From assembly GCA_902803365.1 (NCBI GenBank), contig CADCPU010000215.1, positions 1 through 10,506 on the forward strand: a stretch of 10,506 bases of DNA, given 5' to 3'. The translations under genes were made by a program, and so were the position numbers. The notes beneath the pieces were generated by a model. That model did no database searches and was not told the DNA's origin. It saw nothing but the letters and a program-made list of their open reading frames with translations. Positions 6,270 to 10,506 of the stretch are shown here, piece by piece; the stretch's first letter is position 1; the number at the start of each line of letters is the position of its first letter. The DNA is from Oscillospiraceae bacterium. GTDB taxonomy: Bacteria; Bacillota_A; Clostridia; Saccharofermentanales; Saccharofermentanaceae.

Positions 6270-7286
6270 TTACAGTTTGGACAGTCTTGCAAAGACCGTT
6301 GTAACGGTTACGAGCGAGAGGATGATAACGAAAGGTATTACAACATACTCCGTTTCCTTATCAACAGGTTCTTCTCTGATAAAGCTCTTTGTCTCGCGCT
6401 CGATATCGTTGATTATTGATTTATGAGTGCCTGATACGCTCTCTTCATAGAACTTGCCGCCTGTCTTCTCTACGGCATCACGCATCTCATTCCTTCTGTG
6501 CTTATTCATATCCGCAAGACCGATACCGTAGACCTTTACGTCATTGCGCACGCAAAGATCGGCAGCCTCATCCAAGGAGATGTGCGGCTGACCGTTAAGG
6601 TCGTTATCCGTCGAGAAGATGATGAGTCTCGTTCTTTCCTTATCTTCTTCAAGATCAGGGAACGCAAATACTGTAGCGGACAGACCGTCACCGATAAGGG
6701 AACTGCCTCGTACATCCGAACCTACGAGCGTACCGGTTGAGATATAACTGTCATCGTAATTATAGAAATCATAGTTCTCATAACGCTCATTGAGGTTGTC
6801 CTCGATCTCGTCAAGACGCTCCTGGATATATGTATAGTCATCAGTCATGGGAACAAGCAATACCGGTGAAGTATTGAAGATCATAAGTCCGAAGCGCTCA
6901 CCCTGCATCTCGTCAACGATACCCTTAAGTTCCTTGATAAGGTGCGCATTAAGAGAGTCAACGGACGAACTGATGTCGATACAAAGGAAGATGTCTCTTG
7001 TGTACTTTTCTTCAACTACAGTCTCTTTACGGAACGGTCTTGCCAGAAGGATCGTCGAAGCGACGATGCTGAGGCAACAGAAAAATACAGTAAAGAACGT
7101 AAATACCTTATATGCGGCGAGTTTACGTCTGAAGAAACCTGTGTCCTGAGTATAGAAAACGTTAGCGGCTTTCTTACCCTTCTTATACTTTTTGAGGCCT
7201 TTACCGAACGGTACAAAGGCGAGTATGAAAAGAACGGCGAAGAGTGCGACCGCAATGTAGAGCATAACTTTATATCTTACTTCCAT
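6270..7286 (-). CDS. batA: BatA-like VWA-domain membrane protein
   Basis: A 338-residue protein with two N-terminal helices (about 8-26 and 60-82) separated by a Lys-rich loop, a VWA domain (about 96-300) and a C-terminal helix (about 314-333). The MIDAS motif is canonical: D104-I-S106-S-S108. IGDGLSAT (198-205) fits the Thr-containing loop and FSTDND (224-229) the later Asp. A Tyr/Asp/Asn-rich insertion (about 169-183) precedes the metal loop. The start overlaps the 3' end of the upstream small gene by 10 nt; AAGGTG (7295-7300) lies 8 nt before the ATG, inside that gene. It is probably a membrane receptor or scaffold whose metal site is acted on through MoxR. The name is by operon position. 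Confidence 0.89.
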   Translation of the reverse strand: MEVRYKVMLYIAVALFAVLFILAFVPFGKGLKKYKKGKKAANVFYTQDTGFFRRKLAAYKVFTFFTVFFCCLSIVASTILLARPFRKETVVEEKYTRDIFLCIDISSSVDSLNAHLIKELKGIVDEMQGERFGLMIFNTSPVLLVPMTDDYTYIQERLDEIEDNLNERYENYDFYNYDDSYISTGTLVGSDVRGSSLIGDGLSATVFAFPDLEEDKERTRLIIFSTDNDLNGQPHISLDEAADLCVRNDVKVYGIGLADMNKHRRNEMRDAVEKTGGKFYEESVSGTHKSIINDIERETKSFIREEPVDKETEYVVIPFVIILSLVTVTTVFARLSKL

Positions 7287-7756
7287 TGCATGATCACCTT
7301 CTTAGTCCTTTCCATGGATGCATGGAAGTCACCCTCTGACATTCTCGCGAACTCAGGTGAATAGTATTCTTCGACCAACTGCTCAAGGCTCGGCATATTA
7401 GCAGCCTTGATGTCATCCAAAGTGTAGTTCTGTACCTCTATGTGGGTAACCTCAAAAACAAAGTTACGTATGATGGAACTCATCTTCTGATAAGCCTCAC
7501 GAAGTTCTATCTGACCTTCATTAAAAGCCTTGGTAAGCTTTGCAAGTTCTGAAAGGTACTTGCTTCTGAGTACATCGATGGCCACCGGAGCCGGCTTTAC
7601 AGGAACCGGTACAGGCTTAGGCTTACGCTTCTTGAGTTTCCTCATAAGGTACAAAACGAACAAAAAGCCAAGCATCAAGATCAGGGCCGATCCCAATGCG
7701 ATCATCGGCCACATCGCATACGAAAATGCATCTTGAAGATTTACTGTCGTGTTCAT
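7277..7756 (-). CDS. One-pass membrane protein of MoxR/Bat operon
   Basis: A 159-residue protein. A short N-terminus is followed by one membrane helix (about 15-38), a strongly basic RKLKKRK stretch, a Pro-rich spacer (KPVPVPVKPAPV, about 46-58) and a predicted all-helical cytoplasmic domain (about 60-159) containing REAYQKMSSIIRNFVFEV and EEYYSPEFARMSE. Positive-inside rules place the N-terminus outside and the domain in the cytoplasm. Size, architecture and position match the small DUF4381-like subunits found in many MoxR-VWA operons, but I infer this from layout and not from a diagnostic motif. It begins 3 nt after the DUF58 stop, with GGAGAA in the last DUF58 codons serving as ribosome site, and overlaps batA by 10 nt. 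Confidence 0.8.
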   Translation of the reverse strand: MNTTVNLQDAFSYAMWPMIALGSALILMLGFLFVLYLMRKLKKRKPKPVPVPVKPAPVAIDVLRSKYLSELAKLTKAFNEGQIELREAYQKMSSIIRNFVFEVTHIEVQNYTLDDIKAANMPSLEQLVEEYYSPEFARMSEGDFHASMERTKKVIMQWK

Positions 7757-7759
7757 TCC

Positions 7760-8644
7760 TTATTTCTTCTCCAACTTGTGCTTTGCCAAAAGCTCCGTGA
7801 TACCGATATCTATACCCTCGGTATCGCTGAACTTTCCCAAAACAACACCCGTTTTCTTAAGTTTTGTCTCAGATTCCTTCTCGATCTGTGCTTTACGGGC
7901 TGCTTCGCGCTTCAGGAGCTTGCGGTCCGTAGTGAAGAAATCCGGAAGTATCATCCCTGAATCGACATCGTAAATGCTCTTTCCGGAAGCATCCGTATCG
8001 GTAATGTCCATCATGAGCACATCATGAAGGACAGAAAGACGTCTCAATGTCTGCTCCGATATCGTTCTCTTTCCTTCCATATCAGTTACGATAACGATTA
8101 TCATCCTTCTCCTGATATTGCGCATGATGTAGTCCAAAGATGCGCTGATATCGGAAGCGTTCGAATAAGTTACGGACTTTGCATACTCTTCGAGGATCTT
8201 CTCGATGTTCATGAGTCCGGACTTGAACGGATGATATTTAATACTCCTTCCGTCATTATAGACGGAACTTATATAGTCTCCGTTGCGGCTGACCATATAA
8301 GCAAGTGTTCCGGCTGCATATAAAGCAACCTGATATTTCTCTTTGCCTTCGGAAGTCTCGCCGAGCATTCTCTTGTTCGTATCCATTACAAACATGAGAT
8401 TATGCTTCTTTTCGGCTATGAATTCTCTAACGAGCGTGGTATTGCTCCTCGCGGAAGCCTTCCAGTCGATATCCTTGACGTCATCGCCCGGAACATATTC
8501 ACGCAAGTCCTCAAAATTCAGGCTTCGGCCCTTATAGACAGAGAGATACGATCCGTCAAGGATGTTGACGGACGGTCTCTTGGTACCGATAACCACAGAC
8601 TTCTTAAGCTTTGACTTGATCTGTGAAATGTAATTCAGTCTCAT
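7760..8644 (-). CDS. DUF58 family protein (MoxR partner)
   Basis: A 294-residue protein with the DUF58 signature at 39-66: GRSLNFEDLREYVPGDD followed by VKDIDWKASAR, then LVREF (71-75). It continues as a degenerate VWA-like fold: the MIDAS position reads DTNKRM (88-93) instead of DxSxS, so it probably does not bind metal in the standard way, and IIVIVTDME is the later strand. No membrane helix is present, unlike longer DUF58 proteins with N-terminal helices; this is a soluble, short form. The C-terminal third is rich in Lys/Glu helices. Translation is coupled to moxR through an ATGA overlap (8641-8644), and no Shine-Dalgarno sequence precedes the ATG, which suggests reinitiation after moxR. 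DUF58 genes directly after moxR are a hallmark of these operons, where they are thought to act as adaptor or partner; the biochemical role is not settled. Confidence 0.93.
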   Translation of the reverse strand: MRLNYISQIKSKLKKSVVIGTKRPSVNILDGSYLSVYKGRSLNFEDLREYVPGDDVKDIDWKASARSNTTLVREFIAEKKHNLMFVMDTNKRMLGETSEGKEKYQVALYAAGTLAYMVSRNGDYISSVYNDGRSIKYHPFKSGLMNIEKILEEYAKSVTYSNASDISASLDYIMRNIRRRMIIVIVTDMEGKRTISEQTLRRLSVLHDVLMMDITDTDASGKSIYDVDSGMILPDFFTTDRKLLKREAARKAQIEKESETKLKKTGVVLGKFSDTEGIDIGITELLAKHKLEKK

Positions 8645-9618
8645 GGCGTAGGAACTGTACCGAGGATGGCATCGATCAATGTTTCTTCTTTTACTCCGTC
8701 AGCGATCGCAGAGAAGTTGAGCATGATCCTGTGTCTGAGGATCGGATATCTCATGACCTTAACGTCATCCGGAGTAACGTGACTTCTTCCGTTAATGAGG
8801 GCAACAGCCTTAGCAGCCTCCATGAAAGCGATAGCTGCACGGGTGGAAGCACCCATGGCAATGTACTGAGCAAGCTCAGGCTTGAGCCTCTTGTCAGTCT
8901 CACGTGTTGCTCTTACGATGTCAACGATATATTTCTTGATGGAATCATCGATATAGACTCTCTTGCAGAGGTCCTGAAGGAATACGATATCCTCGACCGT
9001 AGCAACGGAGTGCACATCGGAGAATACATCTTTTTCGATCCTGTTCAGGATCTCCATCTCCGCATTGGCATCAGGATAATCAAGCGTAACCTTCAAAAGG
9101 AAACGGTCCTGCTGAGCCTCGGACAATACGTATGTACCCTCCTGCTCAATAGGGTTCTGTGTTGCGATAACAACAAAAACGTCCGGGAGATTGAAGGCCT
9201 TACCGCCGATGCTGACTGTTCTCTCCTGCATGACCTCGAGCATGGCACTCTGAGTCTTTGCACTCGAACGGTTGATCTCGTCGAGGAGAACGAAGTTTGC
9301 ATTGACCGGACCGATCTTATCTTCGAACGTGTTGTTCGCTGCGTTGTAGATCTGTGTACCGACGATATCACTAGGGATAAGGTCAGGTGTACACTGGATC
9401 CTTGAGAATGTTCCGTTAACTGCCTCAGTCATAACCTTTGCTGCAGTGGTCTTAGCAAGACCCGGAACAGATTCGAGAAGAATGTGGCCGTTAGTTACCA
9501 TTGCAACGATGAGCGAGAATCCGAGGAATCTCTGTCCTACGACCTTGCTCTCGTAGTATTTACCCATACGGTTGATGATATCTACGGCTCTTTGAAGTTC
9601 AGTATTCTGGATTTCCAT
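8641..9618 (-). CDS. moxR: MoxR family AAA+ ATPase
   Basis: A 325-residue AAA+ protein of standard MoxR length. Walker A is ESVPGLAKTT (49-58); Ser50 replaces the first Gly of the usual GVPGLAKT, while Lys56 and Thr57 are kept. Walker B is FVLLDEINR (109-117), sensor 1 lies in ATQNPIEQEG (152-161, Asn155), the arginine-finger segment is SEAQQDRF (166-173), and the C-terminal lid has a GASTRAA sensor-2 motif and HRIMLNFSA. MoxR proteins use ATP hydrolysis to mature or activate VWA-domain partners. This is the first gene of a six-gene operon that encodes DUF58, a small membrane protein, two VWA proteins and a TPR protein. AAAGGA (9628-9633) lies 9 nt before the ATG. The promoter is probably in the 113-nt gap after purF. 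Confidence 0.97.
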   Translation of the reverse strand: MEIQNTELQRAVDIINRMGKYYESKVVGQRFLGFSLIVAMVTNGHILLESVPGLAKTTAAKVMTEAVNGTFSRIQCTPDLIPSDIVGTQIYNAANNTFEDKIGPVNANFVLLDEINRSSAKTQSAMLEVMQERTVSIGGKAFNLPDVFVVIATQNPIEQEGTYVLSEAQQDRFLLKVTLDYPDANAEMEILNRIEKDVFSDVHSVATVEDIVFLQDLCKRVYIDDSIKKYIVDIVRATRETDKRLKPELAQYIAMGASTRAAIAFMEAAKAVALINGRSHVTPDDVKVMRYPILRHRIMLNFSAIADGVKEETLIDAILGTVPTP

Positions 9619-9657
9619 GGCACCTATTCCTTTATGTTATAAATTTTCAACGTGAAT

Positions 9658-9666
9658 ATCATACCA
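9658..9666 (-). promoter_or_regulatory. moxR: Extended -10 promoter candidate for the moxR operon
   Basis: On the minus strand TGGTATGAT fits the extended -10 element (TGn plus TATGAT, 5/6), about 39 nt before the moxR start, leaving a leader of roughly 33 nt with a ribosome site. A TTGACA (9674-9669) lies only 6 nt upstream of the TATGAT box, too close to be its -35. A TATAAC nearer the gene has no matching -35. Confidence 0.45.
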
Positions 9667-9700
9667 CAGTGTCAAAGAATGTGTATCTGAAATTTTAGGC

Positions 9701-9726
9701 TAAAATAGGGGCAACAAGGCCCCTAT
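9701..9726 (-). terminator. Rho-independent terminator after purF
   Basis: ATAGGGGC pairs perfectly with GCCCCTAT (8 bp, 6-nt loop CTTGTT on the minus strand), followed by TTTA on the minus strand, where the stem's last T prolongs the run. It starts 5 nt after the purF stop. The tract is short but the GC-rich stem and the position make the call good. It separates purF from the moxR operon. Confidence 0.8.
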
Positions 9727-9731
9727 CTTGA

Positions 9732-10506
9732 TCATTTCTCTGATAAACGCTTCTCAAAGCGACTTTTTGATGTATTTTCCGGTATCTGAGTCGGATAGTC
9801 TCCGCTGAAGCAGGAATTACATATTCCCTCATCTCCGCGGATGAGATTCTTGAGCTCTTCCATAGGCAGATAACCCAGAGAATCGGCTCCGATATACTTC
9901 GCGATACCAGGAATATCGTACTTACAAGCAATAAGATTATCTCGCGAGTCGATATCCGTTCCGTAGTAACAAGGATTCGTAAACGGAGGAGAAGATATCC
10001 TCATATGGACCTCAGTAGCGCCTGCCTCCCTAAGGAGATTAACGATCTGACCGCTCGTCGTACCTCTTACGATCGAGTCGTCGATCAGGACTACTCTCTT
10101 ACCCTGGACAGCTTCCTTGATCGGGTTGAGCTTGATCTTGACTGCATCAAGTCTTGCATCCTGACCCGGAGAGATAAAGGTTCTTCCTATATATTTATTC
10201 TTAATAAATCCTATACCATATGGGATGCCGGACTCTTCAGCAAAGCCCAAAGCTGCATCAAGACCCGAATCAGGGACACCGATTACGATATCCGCATCAG
10301 CCGGATGAGCCTTGGCAAGGATCTGACCTGCCTTTTTACGGGCTTCGTGAACGGAAACGCCGTCGATAACAGAGTCAGGTCTTGCAAAATAGATATATTC
10401 AAAGATACAAACGTGCTTATCCTTAGTCTTGCAGTGCGTCTTGTCAGATACGATGCCGCTCTCATCGAAAACAATGATCTCACCGGGCTCGATATCTCTT
10501 ATGAAG
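9732..10506 (-). CDS. purF: Amidophosphoribosyltransferase, C-terminal half (partial)
   Basis: The visible 257 residues are the C-terminal part of PurF, which transfers ammonia from glutamine to PRPP to make phosphoribosylamine, the first step of purine synthesis; the N-terminal glutaminase half lies beyond the window edge. Seen: FIRDIEPGE at the edge, YIYFARPDS, VIGVPDSGLDAALG, KNKYIGRTF, the PRPP-binding motif VVLIDDSIVRGTTS (fragment residues 138-151) and the tail GICNSCFSGDYP. Cysteines at fragment residues 33, 179, 229 and 232 match the four 4Fe-4S ligands of Bacillus subtilis-type PurF; the first pair is 146 apart, as for B. subtilis C236 and C382. The frame stays open through 10505; TTG at 10248-10250 is an internal Leu codon and not a start. 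It ends at a hairpin terminator. Confidence 0.97.
   Translation of the reverse strand, partial: FIRDIEPGEIIVFDESGIVSDKTHCKTKDKHVCIFEYIYFARPDSVIDGVSVHEARKKAGQILAKAHPADADIVIGVPDSGLDAALGFAEESGIPYGIGFIKNKYIGRTFISPGQDARLDAVKIKLNPIKEAVQGKRVVLIDDSIVRGTTSGQIVNLLREAGATEVHMRISSPPFTNPCYYGTDIDSRDNLIACKYDIPGIAKYIGADSLGYLPMEELKNLIRGDEGICNSCFSGDYPTQIPENTSKSRFEKRLSEK

Noticed and set aside
5266..6426. Long plus-strand open frame (386 codons) antisense to batB and the end of batA
   Set aside because: It lies opposite two clearly recognised VWA genes, crosses their boundary, and shows no domain or ribosome site. Codon bias of the real genes leaves the antisense frame open.
8623..9405. Plus-strand open frame of 260 codons antisense to moxR
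   Set aside because: moxR has all AAA+ motifs on the other strand; the antisense product resembles nothing and has no start signal.
9669..9674. TTGACA upstream of moxR as a classical -35 box
   Set aside because: The TATGAT box is only 6 nt away and nothing like a -10 lies 16-18 nt downstream.

Overview
The window looks like chromosomal DNA of an anaerobic member of the Clostridia (Bacillota). This is inferred from the moderate GC content, the strong GGAGG-type ribosome sites, an Fe-S type PurF, a Thr/Glu/Asp-linker lipoprotein and the gene families present. No 16S gene, tRNA, mobile element, CRISPR array or phage gene is visible. All genes lie on the minus strand except one flagellin-lysine-methylase-like gene (3608-4510, plus).

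Right part (read right to left on the minus strand). The C-terminal half of purF runs off the window edge and ends at a clear hairpin terminator (9701-9726). A probable extended -10 promoter then starts a tight six-gene operon: MoxR AAA+ ATPase (8641-9618), DUF58 protein (7760-8644), a small one-pass membrane protein (7277-7756), two membrane-anchored von Willebrand A proteins placed like BatA and BatB (6270-7286, 5299-6252), and a TPR protein placed like BatC (4493-5302). Junctions are 4-nt ATGA overlaps, a 10-nt overlap, or gaps of 3 and 17 nt, so the genes are very likely co-transcribed and translationally coupled. By family knowledge MoxR acts as an ATP-driven chaperone or remodeller on VWA partners at the membrane; the substrate cannot be read from the sequence. 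No BatD-like gene is present.

Left part. The plus-strand FliB-like gene converges on batC, and their 3' ends overlap by 18 nt with no terminator visible. It diverges from a secreted lipoprotein gene (1945-3441) across a 166-nt gap holding promoters and an operator-like inverted repeat. Next come a small two-TM membrane protein (1553-1822) and a MATE-family efflux transporter (76-1476). Good hairpin terminators separate lipoprotein from small protein, and small protein from MATE, so these are probably single-gene units.

Most notable: MATE and the FliB-like gene both lack a Shine-Dalgarno site and have a good -10 box only 6-8 nt before the start codon, suggesting leaderless or near-leaderless mRNAs. 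The operon genes, in contrast, have ribosome sites or coupling overlaps. I see no convincing wholly new system; the Bat-like operon with its variant MIDAS sites and uncharacterised small subunit is the closest candidate.
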